Source: an uncultured Bacteroidota bacterium
Lineage (GTDB): Bacteria; Bacteroidota; Bacteroidia; Chitinophagales; Chitinophagaceae
Length of the DNA stretch: 16,892 bases
Direction of reading: 5' to 3'
Assembly: GCA_903825065.1 (NCBI GenBank)
Contig: CAIJZG010000211.1
Coordinates: 1 to 16,892 of the forward strand
Shown here: positions 1 to 7,868 of the stretch, piece after piece
How the letters are laid out: each line of letters opens with the position of its first letter
Numbering within the stretch: the first letter of the stretch is position 1
Program-made: the position numbers and the translations under genes
The notes under the pieces: model-generated
Told to the model about the DNA's origin: nothing
Database searches by the model: none
The model's input: only the letters and a program-made list of their open reading frames with translations

Positions 1-967
1 CAATGATGAACCCGTCGTGTCCATAGGCAGAATCAATTTCAACAAGTTTTGCATTCGGCATATGCCCAGCAGTGAATCGTTGCTCATCCAATGGACATAA
101 AATATCACTTTTAATTCCAATAATCAGTGTTGGTTGTTTTATCGATTCTAAAACCTTGATCAAATCACCACCACGTCCACGACCTAAGTGATGGCTATCC
201 ATTGCCTTTGTCAATAACCAATAGCTATATGCATTAAATCGATTCACTAATTTATCACCCTGATAATTTAAATAAGAGGAGGCTTTAAAATTGTCGATCT
301 TTTCAGGATCAGGATCAGTTTGTTTTTCTTGGAACGTACTATAATTTCTATAAGTTAACATGCCGATGGCACGTGCTGCTTTTAAACCCTTGGCTCCTGC
401 ATTTTCATTTCTGTCCTGCCAGGTTCCATCAGCTTCAATGGCTAATCTTTGCGCAGTATGTACCGCTACACCCCAGGCACTTTCTGAAGGGGAAGTTGCA
501 ATTAAAAATAATTTTTCGATCACATTGTTTTCCATCACACACCATTCCAAAGCCTGGTAGCCACCCATACTGCCACCCATCATTAAGTGTATTTTTTCGA
601 TCCTCAGGTGTTTGCGCAACAAAATATTCGCTTCCACCATATCTCTAATTGTAACAGATGGAAAACTGGAATAATAAGGTTCTCCAGTGATAGGATTGAT
701 ACTCAAAGGTCCTGTTGAACCGTAGCAAGAACCCAAAATATTGCTGGCAATAATGAAATATTTCTCAGGATTGATCAAACAACCTGAGCCAATCAACCCC
801 TTCCACCAATCAGTAGGATCAGAGTTTGCAGTGAGTGCATGACAAATCCAAACCACATTGTCTTTCGCTGTATTCAGCTCCCCATGGGTATGATAGCCAA
901 TTTCAATACCAGGAAGTTTCTTCCCATTTTCCAGCACAAAGTCATTCTTATATTTAAAAACATTCAT
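1..967 (-). CDS. metX: Homoserine O-acetyltransferase, 3' end cut by the window edge
   Basis: Acetyl-CoA-dependent O-acetylation of L-homoserine, the activating step of methionine synthesis by direct sulfhydrylation, in the cytoplasm. Reading the minus strand from the ATG at 967-965 gives 322 residues with no stop before the window ends; the family is about 350 residues, so roughly 30 C-terminal residues are missing. It is an alpha/beta-hydrolase: the nucleophile elbow GGSMGG places Ser133, Asp288 sits in GIKSDIL, and His317 sits in YGHDGF, completing the triad. N-terminal HALTANSD and NILGSCYGSTGP are family signatures. It is divergent from the OsmC and MetZ-like genes, which supports a shared methionine role. 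A homoserine O-succinyltransferase activity on this scaffold is possible, but acetyl transfer is the default for MetX of this type. Confidence 0.93.
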   Translation of the reverse strand, partial: MNVFKYKNDFVLENGKKLPGIEIGYHTHGELNTAKDNVVWICHALTANSDPTDWWKGLIGSGCLINPEKYFIIASNILGSCYGSTGPLSINPITGEPYYSSFPSVTIRDMVEANILLRKHLRIEKIHLMMGGSMGGYQALEWCVMENNVIEKLFLIATSPSESAWGVAVHTAQRLAIEADGTWQDRNENAGAKGLKAARAIGMLTYRNYSTFQEKQTDPDPEKIDNFKASSYLNYQGDKLVNRFNAYSYWLLTKAMDSHHLGRGRGGDLIKVLESIKQPTLIIGIKSDILCPLDEQRFTAGHMPNAKLVEIDSAYGHDGFII

Positions 968-1011
968 ATCTAAATTCCCAAATTAGCTACAAAATAAGGG
1001 TATGGATAAAT

Positions 1012-1019
1012 TACATTTG
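1012..1019 (+). promoter_or_regulatory. Candidate Bacteroidota -7 promoter element for osmC-metZ
   Basis: TACATTTG matches the Bacteroidota -7 consensus TAnnTTTG exactly and lies 14 nt upstream of the OsmC-family start at 1034, in the 66-nt divergent gap with metX. No clear -33 TTG is present at the expected 17-23 nt spacing, so the call rests on the -7 box alone. Confidence 0.42.
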
Positions 1020-1033
1020 CATAAATCTTTAAA

Positions 1034-1456
1034 ATGATCAGAATTGAAGTCTCAAGAACCATTGGCGACTATGGTTTTGAGGGAAAGGATAGCAGTGGAA
1101 ATAAGCTCCAAATGGATGCAGCGCAAGAGATTGGCGGACAGAATGCTGGTATTCGGCCCATGCAAACCCTTTTGATGGGCTTAGGTGGATGCAGTGGCGT
1201 TGACATTGTTTCTATCTTAAAAAAGCAAAGACAAGACGTTCAAGGCGTGAATATGATTATTGAAGCTGAAAGAGAAAAAGATAAAGAACCTGCTCTTTGG
1301 AAATTTATTCATGTAACCTTTCAATTTAAGGGTACAGTAGATCCCGAGAAGGCTAATAAAGCTTGTGCACTTTCTATTGAAAAATATTGTTCTGTAGCCG
1401 CAACACTAAGAGCAGCTGGTGCTTCGATTGAATGGAAGTCGGAAGTAATTAATTAA
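1034..1456 (+). CDS. OsmC-family protein (YhfA-like)
   Basis: Small cytoplasmic OsmC/Ohr-fold protein of 140 residues, normal for the family. Members use two cysteines to reduce organic hydroperoxides or handle reactive thiol species. The two signature cysteines are visible: Cys53 in GGCSGVD and Cys119 in KYCSVAATL. The Cys119 context (IEKYCSV) resembles the YhfA/OsmC branch more than true Ohr, so the substrate is unknown. The gene lies 25 nt upstream of the MetZ-like sulfhydrylase on the same strand and is probably cotranscribed with it. That placement suggests a role in sulfide, persulfide or thiol redox handling during homocysteine synthesis (inference). The ATG at 1034 follows the -7 box closely, giving a short 5' UTR. 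Confidence 0.88.
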   Translation: MIRIEVSRTIGDYGFEGKDSSGNKLQMDAAQEIGGQNAGIRPMQTLLMGLGGCSGVDIVSILKKQRQDVQGVNMIIEAEREKDKEPALWKFIHVTFQFKGTVDPEKANKACALSIEKYCSVAATLRAAGASIEWKSEVIN

Positions 1457-1481
1457 TTTTTACATCATTACAAATAATCGC

Positions 1482-2645
1482 ATGTCTCATCAACAAACAC
1501 AAGCTATTAGAATACAAACAGAACGAACCAATGAAATGGAACATAGTACGCCTATGTTTTTAACCAGTAGTTTTTGTTTCGATAACGCAGAAGAAATGAG
1601 AGCCGCTTTTGCAGATGAAAGCGATGATAATATTTACAGTAGATTCAGCAATCCAAGTGTTCAAGAGTTTACAGATAAAATGGTGGCGCTTGAAGGAGCT
1701 GAAGCTGGCTATGCCACTGCCTCTGGCATGAGTGCAGTATCTGGCTCATTTATGGCTTTATTGAAACAAGGCGATCATTTACTTTCATGTAATTCTATTT
1801 TTGGAAGCACACATACTGTGATTGCAAAATATCTCCCCAAGTTTGGGATTGAATATTCATATGTGTCTGCAAATGCAACAGAAGCAGATTGGATAGCAGC
1901 GATCCGCCCTAATACTAAATTGATCTACCTCGAAACGCCTACCAACCCTGGTCTTGAAATATTAGACCTCGTTATGATTGGTAAAGTAGCGAAAGAGAAT
2001 AAGATCATTTTAATTGTTGATAATTGTTTTGCAACTCCCGTCAATCAAAAGCCAATTGATTTTGGTGCTGATCTTGTGGTACATTCTGCTACTAAATGGT
2101 TAGATGGTCAGGGTCGTGTACTTGGTGGTGTAGTTGTTGGGAAAAAAGAATTGGTAAAGGATATTTATTTGTTTTGCAGAAGCACTGGTCCGGCATTGTC
2201 TCCATTTAATGCATGGGTATTGAGTAAAAGTTTAGAAACTTTGGATGTACGGATGGAACGCCATGCTTCGAATGCTTTATACATTGCTCAACAATTAGAA
2301 AATCATCCGGCCATACAAACATTGCGCTATCCTTTTTTAGCTAGTCATCCGCATCATAGCATTGCCATCAAACAAATGCAAAACGGTGGTGGTATTGTAT
2401 GCTTTGAATTAAAAGGAGGTTTAGATGCCGGAAAGAAATTTCTCAACAAATTAAAAATGTTGTCAATGACTGCGAATCTGGGCGATACCAGAAGTATTGC
2501 ATCACATCCTGCCAGCACCACTCATGCAAAACTTTCTGATGCAGAAAGAGCAGCAGTAAACATAACACCTGGATTAATCCGCATTAGCGTTGGGTTAGAA
2601 CATAAAGACGATATCTTAAATGATATAATTCAAGCTTTAGCATAA
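1482..2645 (+). CDS. metZ: O-acyl-homoserine sulfhydrylase, MetZ-like (Cys/Met metabolism PLP family)
   Basis: PLP enzyme of the gamma-family (cystathionine gamma-synthase fold), 387 residues, normal length. It should replace the acyl group of O-acetyl- or O-succinylhomoserine with sulfide, giving homocysteine. Visible features are YSRFSNP (52-58), which contacts PLP phosphate from the neighbouring subunit; the ETPTNP stretch (151-156); Asp180, which pairs with the PLP nitrogen; and the Schiff-base lysine Lys205 in HSATKWLDGQGRVLGG. The DGQGRVLGG tail after the lysine is typical of MetZ-type sulfhydrylases rather than cystathionine lyases. The metX gene next door makes O-acetylhomoserine, so that is the likely substrate (inference). 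Cystathionine gamma-synthase or methionine gamma-lyase activity cannot be excluded from sequence. A terminator-like hairpin follows the stop codon. Confidence 0.87.
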   Translation: MSHQQTQAIRIQTERTNEMEHSTPMFLTSSFCFDNAEEMRAAFADESDDNIYSRFSNPSVQEFTDKMVALEGAEAGYATASGMSAVSGSFMALLKQGDHLLSCNSIFGSTHTVIAKYLPKFGIEYSYVSANATEADWIAAIRPNTKLIYLETPTNPGLEILDLVMIGKVAKENKIILIVDNCFATPVNQKPIDFGADLVVHSATKWLDGQGRVLGGVVVGKKELVKDIYLFCRSTGPALSPFNAWVLSKSLETLDVRMERHASNALYIAQQLENHPAIQTLRYPFLASHPHHSIAIKQMQNGGGIVCFELKGGLDAGKKFLNKLKMLSMTANLGDTRSIASHPASTTHAKLSDAERAAVNITPGLIRISVGLEHKDDILNDIIQALA

Positions 2646-2668
2646 ATAAATAACAGCTTTTTATACCA

Positions 2669-2701
2669 AACCCCGACCTGAAAATTCGAGGTTATCTTTT
2701 T
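2669..2701 (+). terminator. Candidate intrinsic terminator after metZ
   Basis: The arms AACCCCGA (2669-2676) and TCGAGGTT (2686-2693) pair over 8 positions with one C/A mismatch and a 9-nt loop, followed by ATCTTTTT. It lies 24 nt past the metZ stop and upstream of the candidate tnaA promoter. Confidence 0.5.
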
Positions 2702-2715
2702 ATAGAAAATTCTTC

Positions 2716-2723
2716 TACCTTTG
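2716..2723 (+). promoter_or_regulatory. Candidate -7 promoter element for tnaA-tpl
   Basis: TACCTTTG is an exact TAnnTTTG match about 138 nt upstream of the tnaA ATG. No convincing -33 TTG is visible. If used, transcription would begin near 2728-2731, giving a leader of about 130 nt. That is long for a simple UTR and leaves room for leader regulation. Confidence 0.45.
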
Positions 2724-2727
2724 TACT

Positions 2728-2772
2728 ATGCCTTTAGAGCTTTGGAAAAATATCATTTGTAAGCCTACTTAG
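2728..2772 (+). CDS. Possible 14-residue leader peptide (MPLELWKNIICKPT)
   Basis: Mini-ORF ATG...TAG upstream of tnaA with one Trp codon (residue 6) and a proline near its end (residue 13). The enterobacterial tryptophanase leader TnaC also has a key Trp and a Pro just before its stop, but there they are 12 residues apart; here they are 7 apart, so homology is not shown. If the 2716-2723 box is the real promoter, the ATG would sit at or near the transcript 5' end and translation would be leaderless. ORFs this short arise by chance, so confidence is low. It is listed because a Trp-containing mini-ORF and hairpin upstream of a tryptophanase gene is the expected layout for attenuation. Confidence 0.22.
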   Translation: MPLELWKNIICKPT

Positions 2773-2786
2773 TTTTCAGTTCTATC

Positions 2787-2804
2787 TGTTGCATCTACGC
2801 AACA
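2787..2804 (+). promoter_or_regulatory. Hairpin in the tnaA leader
   Basis: TGTTGC (2787-2792) and GCAACA (2799-2804) form a perfect 6-bp stem with a 6-nt loop, 14 nt after the mini-ORF stop and 57 nt before the tnaA ATG. No U-run follows directly, so it is not a standard terminator. It could be an attenuator, a processing site or chance. Confidence 0.3.
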
Positions 2805-2860
2805 CACGTCAAACATTTATTGTACACTCTTTTGTTATCAAAACTTATAACTATTGTTGT

Positions 2861-4234
2861 ATGCGTACTATTATAGAACCATTCAAGATTAAATCTGTGG
2901 AACCTATCTTCTTTACTAGCAAAGAAGAACGTATCAAAATTTTAGAAGAAGCTTTTTACAATCCCTTTCTCATCCATTCTAATAAAGTATTGATTGATTT
3001 ATTAACTGATAGCGGCACGAGTGCCATGAGTAGCGATCAGTGGGCTGGCATAATGAGAGGTGATGAATCTTATGCTGGCAGTCCTAGTTTCTTTCGCTTT
3101 GAAGCTGCAGTAAAAAATATAACCGGCATGCCATTAGTGATTCCAACACACCAAGGTAGAGCCTCTGAAAAAATTCTTTTTAGCATCCTCGGAGGTAAAG
3201 GAAAATATTTTATTAGTAATACCCTTTTCGACACAACCCGCGCCAATATTGAGTTTTCAGGCGCAGAAGGAATTGACTGTTTATGTAAAGAAGGTAAAAT
3301 GCCCACTATTCCTGCACCATTTAAAGGAAATATGGACCTGGAATTATTAGAAAAAACAATCCTGGAAAAAGGTGCTGAAAATATTCCATTAGTGATCATT
3401 ACTGTTACGAATAATTCAGGAGGTGGCCAGCCAGTAAGCATGGCCAATATTAAAGCGGTTCGCAAAATTTGTACAGCAAACAAAATTCCGTTATTCATTG
3501 ATGCTTGCCGTTTTGCAGAGAATAGTTATTTCATCAAACTTCGCGAAGAGGGTTATCAAAATACTTCAGTAGAAAATATTGCAAAAGAATTGTTCTCCTA
3601 TGCAGATGGTTGTACCATGAGTGCTAAGAAAGATGCTTTCGCCAATATTGGTGGATTCTTAGCAATGAACGACCCTGCACTCGCTCAACAGTGTAGAAAT
3701 TTATTGGTGATAACAGAAGGATTCCCAACCTATGGAGGCCTTGCTGGCAGAGACTTAGAAGCCATTGCAATTGGATTAGCAGAAGTGTTAGATGAGAACT
3801 ATTTGCAATACCGCATTCGCAGTATCGAATACCTCACCAACAAATTAATTGAAGCAGGCGTTCCAGTAATGCAGCCTGCCGGCGGACACGCCGTGTATTT
3901 AGACGCTAAAGGATTTCTGGATCATATCCCCGTGAATCAATATCCTGGTCAGGCTTTAGTTGGCGCTCTTTATCTCGAAGGGGGTATTCGTGGGGTTGAA
4001 ATTGGCTCACTAATGTTTGGGAAATATGATGAACAAGGAAAATTAATTCCTGCTCAAATGGAGTTAGTACGTTTAGCCATTCCTAGAAGAGTTTATACGC
4101 AAAGTCATATCGATTATGTTGCCGAAGTAATTATCGAAGTGTTCCAAAACAGAAAACAATTCAAAGGACTTTCGATAGTGGAAGAAGCTCTCCTACTTCG
4201 CCATTTCACCGTAAAAATGAAACCAATTAACTAA
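2861..4234 (+). CDS. tnaA: Tryptophanase (tryptophan indole-lyase)
   Basis: PLP-dependent beta-elimination of L-tryptophan to indole, pyruvate and ammonia, in the cytoplasm. The start is the ATG at 2861 (MRTIIEPFKIK), giving 457 residues that align from the first residues with known family members; an in-frame TTG at 2789 would add an unrelated tail. Visible features are Tyr71 in the position of the catalytic tyrosine, THQGR (96-100), Asp214/Arg217 around the cofactor ring, and the PLP lysine Lys257 in MSAKKDA. Three positions that separate the two sister enzymes are of tryptophanase type: Asp124 (LFDTT), Ile381 (GVEIGS) and His448 (LRHFT), matching E. coli TnaA Asp137, Ile396 and His463. It precedes tpl by 15 nt, so cotranscription is likely. 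Confidence 0.9.
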   Translation: MRTIIEPFKIKSVEPIFFTSKEERIKILEEAFYNPFLIHSNKVLIDLLTDSGTSAMSSDQWAGIMRGDESYAGSPSFFRFEAAVKNITGMPLVIPTHQGRASEKILFSILGGKGKYFISNTLFDTTRANIEFSGAEGIDCLCKEGKMPTIPAPFKGNMDLELLEKTILEKGAENIPLVIITVTNNSGGGQPVSMANIKAVRKICTANKIPLFIDACRFAENSYFIKLREEGYQNTSVENIAKELFSYADGCTMSAKKDAFANIGGFLAMNDPALAQQCRNLLVITEGFPTYGGLAGRDLEAIAIGLAEVLDENYLQYRIRSIEYLTNKLIEAGVPVMQPAGGHAVYLDAKGFLDHIPVNQYPGQALVGALYLEGGIRGVEIGSLMFGKYDEQGKLIPAQMELVRLAIPRRVYTQSHIDYVAEVIIEVFQNRKQFKGLSIVEEALLLRHFTVKMKPIN

Positions 4235-4249
4235 CCTAATACTTGCAAA

Positions 4250-5635
4250 ATGAACAAACCAATTAAAAGAAGCTGGGCCGAACCATACAAAATTAAAATG
4301 GTGGAGCTCATTAAAATGACTAGTCCTTCAGAAAGAAGAAAAGCCCTAAATGATGCGGGTTTCAATACCTTTTTATTGAAATCAGAAGATGTGTATATTG
4401 ATTTATTAACTGATAGTGGCACATCAGCTATGAGCGATCGGCAATGGGCAGGAATGATGTTAGGAGATGAAGCTTATGCAGGCAGTAGAAACTTTTATCA
4501 TTTAGAAGAAGTGGTGAAAGATGTATACGGTTATAAATATTTGATCCCTACACATCAGGGACGTGGTGCAGAAAATATTCTTTCAAAAATTTTGATCAAG
4601 AAAGGCGATATCATTCCCGGAAATATGTATTTCACAACAACGCGCTTACACCAAGAATTGGCAGGTGGAAAATTTGAAGATGTGATCATTGATGAAGCAC
4701 ATGATTCAGAAAGTGAATTTCCATTTAAAGGCAATATTGATTTAGAAAAATTAGATAAGCTGGTTAAAAAATATGGTGCAGAAAAGATTCCATATGTGAG
4801 CATGGCTACCAGTGTAAATATGGCCGGTGGTCAGCCAATAAGCATGCAAAATTTGAAGGAACTAAGAAAGTATACAAAGAAACATGGCATCCGTGTAATC
4901 CATGATATGACAAGGGTTGCAGAGAATGCTTACTTTATTCAGCAACGCGAAAAAGGGTTTGCAGATAAAACAATCAAGGAAATTGTAAAGGAGATTTGTT
5001 CGTATACCGATGGCGCTACTATGAGTGCGAAAAAAGATGCTTTAGTAAATATCGGTGGTTTCTTAGCAGTGAATGATTGGGATGTATTTGAAGAAGCGAG
5101 AAATATGGTGGTAGTATATGAAGGGTTACATACTTATGGTGGATTGGCTGGTAGAGATATGGAAGCTATGGCTATAGGTATTGGTGAAAGTGTGGGCGAT
5201 GATCATATTAAAGCACGCGTGGGACAGGTTATTTATCTGGGTGAAAAAATGATGGAGTATGGTGTGCCGATTATAAAACCAATAGGCGGACATGGCATTT
5301 TTGTTGATGCTAAAAAATTCTTACCCCATATTCCACAAAACTTTTATCCAGCACAAACACTTGCAGCTGAAGTTTATCTTGACTCTGGTGTAAGAACTAT
5401 GGAAAGAGGCATTGTATCCGCAGGAAGAAATGCAAAAGGCGAAAACTATTGTCCTAAATTAGAATTAGTTCGCTTTACTATTCCACGTCGAGTATACACA
5501 CAAGCGCATATGGATGTAATTGCAGAATCAACCGCGCGAGTTTTTGAAAGACGTGAAAAGATCAAGGGATTGAAAATGATTTATGAACCAAAATACTTAA
5601 GATTCTTTCAGGCAAGATTCGAAAGAATTAAATAA
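4250..5635 (+). CDS. tpl: Tyrosine phenol-lyase (beta-tyrosinase)
   Basis: PLP-dependent cleavage of L-tyrosine to phenol, pyruvate and ammonia; family members also run in reverse and act on serine or cysteine. 461 residues against 456 in Citrobacter freundii TPL. Features are Tyr76, THQGRGAEN (101-109), Asp219/Arg222, and the PLP lysine Lys262 in MSAKKDA. Specificity positions are of TPL type: Thr129 (MYFTTT), Arg386 in TMERGI, which in TPL (Arg381) contacts the phenol hydroxyl, and Phe452 in LRFFQ, where tryptophanase has His. It is much closer to Citrobacter TPL than to the tnaA upstream, so the pair is not a recent duplication. It is the second gene of a two-gene unit and converges on cerR. 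Confidence 0.9.
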   Translation: MNKPIKRSWAEPYKIKMVELIKMTSPSERRKALNDAGFNTFLLKSEDVYIDLLTDSGTSAMSDRQWAGMMLGDEAYAGSRNFYHLEEVVKDVYGYKYLIPTHQGRGAENILSKILIKKGDIIPGNMYFTTTRLHQELAGGKFEDVIIDEAHDSESEFPFKGNIDLEKLDKLVKKYGAEKIPYVSMATSVNMAGGQPISMQNLKELRKYTKKHGIRVIHDMTRVAENAYFIQQREKGFADKTIKEIVKEICSYTDGATMSAKKDALVNIGGFLAVNDWDVFEEARNMVVVYEGLHTYGGLAGRDMEAMAIGIGESVGDDHIKARVGQVIYLGEKMMEYGVPIIKPIGGHGIFVDAKKFLPHIPQNFYPAQTLAAEVYLDSGVRTMERGIVSAGRNAKGENYCPKLELVRFTIPRRVYTQAHMDVIAESTARVFERREKIKGLKMIYEPKYLRFFQARFERIK

Positions 5636-5665
5636 AAAAGTTCGGGGGTGGTTCTTTTACTATGC

Positions 5666-6667
5666 TTATGAGAGCCATCCCTGTTCCTTATACCATTTAA
5701 TAGCATCGTTTAAACCCGATTGCAAATCGTATTGTGGTGAATATCCTAACTGATTGATATCTGTACAATCAACGGCCCAATTAGGAGCTTCAAATTCTTT
5801 TAATCTTTCTCTATTCAAGATTGGCGCTTTACCGGAAATTTTCCCTACTAATTCTGCAAAAACTGCCACCGTGCGAACAACTGGTACTGGTAATACCAAA
5901 GCGAGCGTCTTCTTTTGTAAGATAGTTTTTATCGCTTGATTAAAAACTTTCGAAGTATATACCTGCTGATCTGATACCAGGAAATTTTTTCCAACTGAAT
6001 CAGACTCCATAGCAATAAATATCGCTTCCACTAAATCACTGGCATGTACAAAACTTAGTAATTGCCCCGAGTTGCCGATATAAACTTCAAACCCCTTGTG
6101 TATAGAATTGATTAAGAAAAATACATCTTTATCTTTTGGCCCGTATACTGCTGTTGGGTTTATAATTACAAATGGGAAGTTGGTCAATGTATATAAGAAT
6201 TCTTCTGCTTTATGCTTGCTTCTCCCATAGGCAGTTAACGGTGCTTTTATATCAACTGCTTTTACAGGGGCTTCATTTTTTGCAGGACCATAAGCAGCAA
6301 GGCTACTAATCAAAACAAACTTTTCAGGAACTTGATTATTTCGCTGTAATGCATGCACTAAACGAATAGTATTATCGCAATTAATCTGATCATAAGCTTC
6401 ATTTTTATTTGCCCGTGTAACCCCAGCATTATGAATTACATAATCGATGTTACCAAACCTTTCCACAAATTCCCTAACAGCATGATCAAGGGTTTGATCA
6501 TTTTTAAAATCAAATTCCAAAAAATGAATTGCAGGATCTGCTAACCATTGCTTATTACTCGTAGGTCTAACAGCAGCAACTGTTAGATAATTTTTTTTTA
6601 AAGCTGATTCCACGAGATAGCTCCCGATAAATCCACTGGCACCGGTAATAAGTATTTTTTTTTTCAC
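5666..6667 (-). CDS. cerR: NAD(P)-dependent reductase of ceramide synthesis (extended SDR, CerR-like)
   Basis: Extended short-chain dehydrogenase/epimerase of 333 residues. The Rossmann glycine motif is GASGFIG (9-15), Ser121/Ser122 lie in the catalytic strand, and the active pair is Tyr147/Lys151 in AYGRSK. Annotated alone it would be a generic NAD epimerase. Its position 11 nt after a bCerS-like gene and downstream of spt makes the bacterial ceramide reductase the best call: reduction of the 3-oxo group of 3-ketosphinganine or oxo-ceramide (role known from the Caulobacter and Bacteroides homologues; inference here). The start is a GTG at 6667-6665, followed immediately by a run of ten A residues encoding the lysines after Met1; a nine-A run follows at 6599-6591. 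It is the last gene of the operon. Confidence 0.75.
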   Translation of the reverse strand: MKKKILITGASGFIGSYLVESALKKNYLTVAAVRPTSNKQWLADPAIHFLEFDFKNDQTLDHAVREFVERFGNIDYVIHNAGVTRANKNEAYDQINCDNTIRLVHALQRNNQVPEKFVLISSLAAYGPAKNEAPVKAVDIKAPLTAYGRSKHKAEEFLYTLTNFPFVIINPTAVYGPKDKDVFFLINSIHKGFEVYIGNSGQLLSFVHASDLVEAIFIAMESDSVGKNFLVSDQQVYTSKVFNQAIKTILQKKTLALVLPVPVVRTVAVFAELVGKISGKAPILNRERLKEFEAPNWAVDCTDINQLGYSPQYDLQSGLNDAIKWYKEQGWLS

Positions 6668-6678
6668 TTCCTTAATTG

Positions 6679-7812
6679 TTAGGAATCCAAGCGTTTAATA
6701 AAAGCCCTACGTCTTTTATGCTGAACTGCATCAAAGCGATCCCAGAATGCTTGCACTTTTTCATTGACTTCTAGCTCAGGATTTGACTCTGCATAATCCA
6801 TACCATAATCGATAAAAGCCTTATTACATTCGTACATAATTAAAGCATTAACCCCTTTCCCTTGATACGCTTTATCAACTGCTACTAAGTACAAATCAGC
6901 TAAATTATTTTTGCCCTTTTTCAAGGCACCCAGTAAATGAAATAGACCAAATGGCAACAAAGAACCCTTAGCTTTTTGCAAGGCTTTCGATAAAGAAGGC
7001 ATTGTAACACCAAAAGCAATTAGTTTTCCGTTTTCATCAATAATCAACGGAACAAACTCAGTCTTTATAAAAGAAAAATATTGCTTGGTGTAATAATCAA
7101 TTTGTTTATCGGTTAATGGAACCACACCATATAAGTGAGAATAACAAGAATTAATTAATTCGAAAAGCTCTTTTGTATAAGGAAGAATTTCTTTGGGTTT
7201 CTTTGCTTGAACAACTGTTAATTTCAGTCTTCTCTTTACAATAGAAGCCATTTTTTCAAAATCAGGTGGAATTGTTTTAGGAATTCTAATCTTATACTCT
7301 ACCCAATCTGCATCCTTTGTAAAACCCAACTCCTCCATAAATTTGGGATAATAGGCATAGTTATAAATCGCAGCCAATGTTCCCAATTGATCAAATCCCT
7401 GAACCAGCATTCCTTCATGATCCAAATCGGTAAAGCCCATTGGTCCATGTATCGCATCCATTTGTTTTTCTTTAGCCCATTTCTCCACTTCTCCTAATAG
7501 GGCTTTTGGAATTTCTATATCTTCTTCAAAATCTATCCATCCAAAACGCATATACTTATTTTTCCATTTTTCGATAAATGCATGGTTTAAAATAGCAGCT
7601 ATTCTACCAACAACACGACCTTCTTTATATGCTAAGAAATATTTTGCTTCACAATAATCGAAAGCAGGATTTTTATCTTTACGCAACGTGCCCATTTCAT
7701 CAAAACTAAGTGGCGGCACATAATACGGATGGTCTTTATACAAGCGATAAGGCAAATTGATAAAAGCTTTCAGCTCTTTGTTAGTTGTTACTTCCTTAAC
7801 TATTATACTCAT
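6679..7812 (-). CDS. bcerS: GNAT-fold acyltransferase, likely bacterial ceramide synthase
   Basis: 377-residue cytoplasmic protein with a C-terminal GNAT domain. The acyl-CoA pyrophosphate loop is seen as YQGKGVN (316-322) after the DLYLVAVD strand (306-313). A second, N-terminal half contains HGPMGFTDLDHEG (122-134), a block I take to be family-specific. It has no signal peptide or membrane segment. In Caulobacter a GNAT-like protein encoded near spt and cerR N-acylates the sphingoid base; gene order and the absence of any other acyltransferase here give the same role by inference. Substrate would be 3-ketosphinganine (or sphinganine) plus a long acyl-CoA. It lies 56 nt after spt and 11 nt before cerR. 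The alternative is an uncharacterised N-acetyltransferase, which is what a domain-only annotation would say. Confidence 0.72.
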   Translation of the reverse strand: MSIIVKEVTTNKELKAFINLPYRLYKDHPYYVPPLSFDEMGTLRKDKNPAFDYCEAKYFLAYKEGRVVGRIAAILNHAFIEKWKNKYMRFGWIDFEEDIEIPKALLGEVEKWAKEKQMDAIHGPMGFTDLDHEGMLVQGFDQLGTLAAIYNYAYYPKFMEELGFTKDADWVEYKIRIPKTIPPDFEKMASIVKRRLKLTVVQAKKPKEILPYTKELFELINSCYSHLYGVVPLTDKQIDYYTKQYFSFIKTEFVPLIIDENGKLIAFGVTMPSLSKALQKAKGSLLPFGLFHLLGALKKGKNNLADLYLVAVDKAYQGKGVNALIMYECNKAFIDYGMDYAESNPELEVNEKVQAFWDRFDAVQHKRRRAFIKRLDS

Positions 7813-7868
7813 AGTGTGGGTTTATGCTTAAAGATAGATTTCTTTTATAAAAATGAACAATGTTCTGA

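Noticed and set aside
360..648. Plus-strand ORFs at the left edge
   Set aside because: They are antisense shadows of metX, whose full reading frame and catalytic triad are on the minus strand.
968..1033. SAM riboswitch upstream of metX
   Set aside because: The gap to the divergent gene is only 66 nt, too short for a SAM-I element, and no conserved core was seen.
2789..2860. In-frame TTG extension of tnaA by 24 residues
   Set aside because: The extra residues do not resemble the family and overlap the leader hairpin; the ATG at 2861 starts with the conserved N-terminus (EPFKIK).
3070..3498. 142-codon minus-strand ORF inside tnaA
   Set aside because: Out-of-frame shadow of a well-conserved gene; its translation matches no family. 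Similar shadows at 4231-4422, 4555-4803, 11887-12192 and 15690-15893 were dismissed for the same reason.
5635..5658. Hairpin AAAAAG...CTTTT between tpl and cerR as a shared terminator
   Set aside because: The stem is only about five A/T-rich pairs with a GC-rich loop; too weak to call without folding energy.
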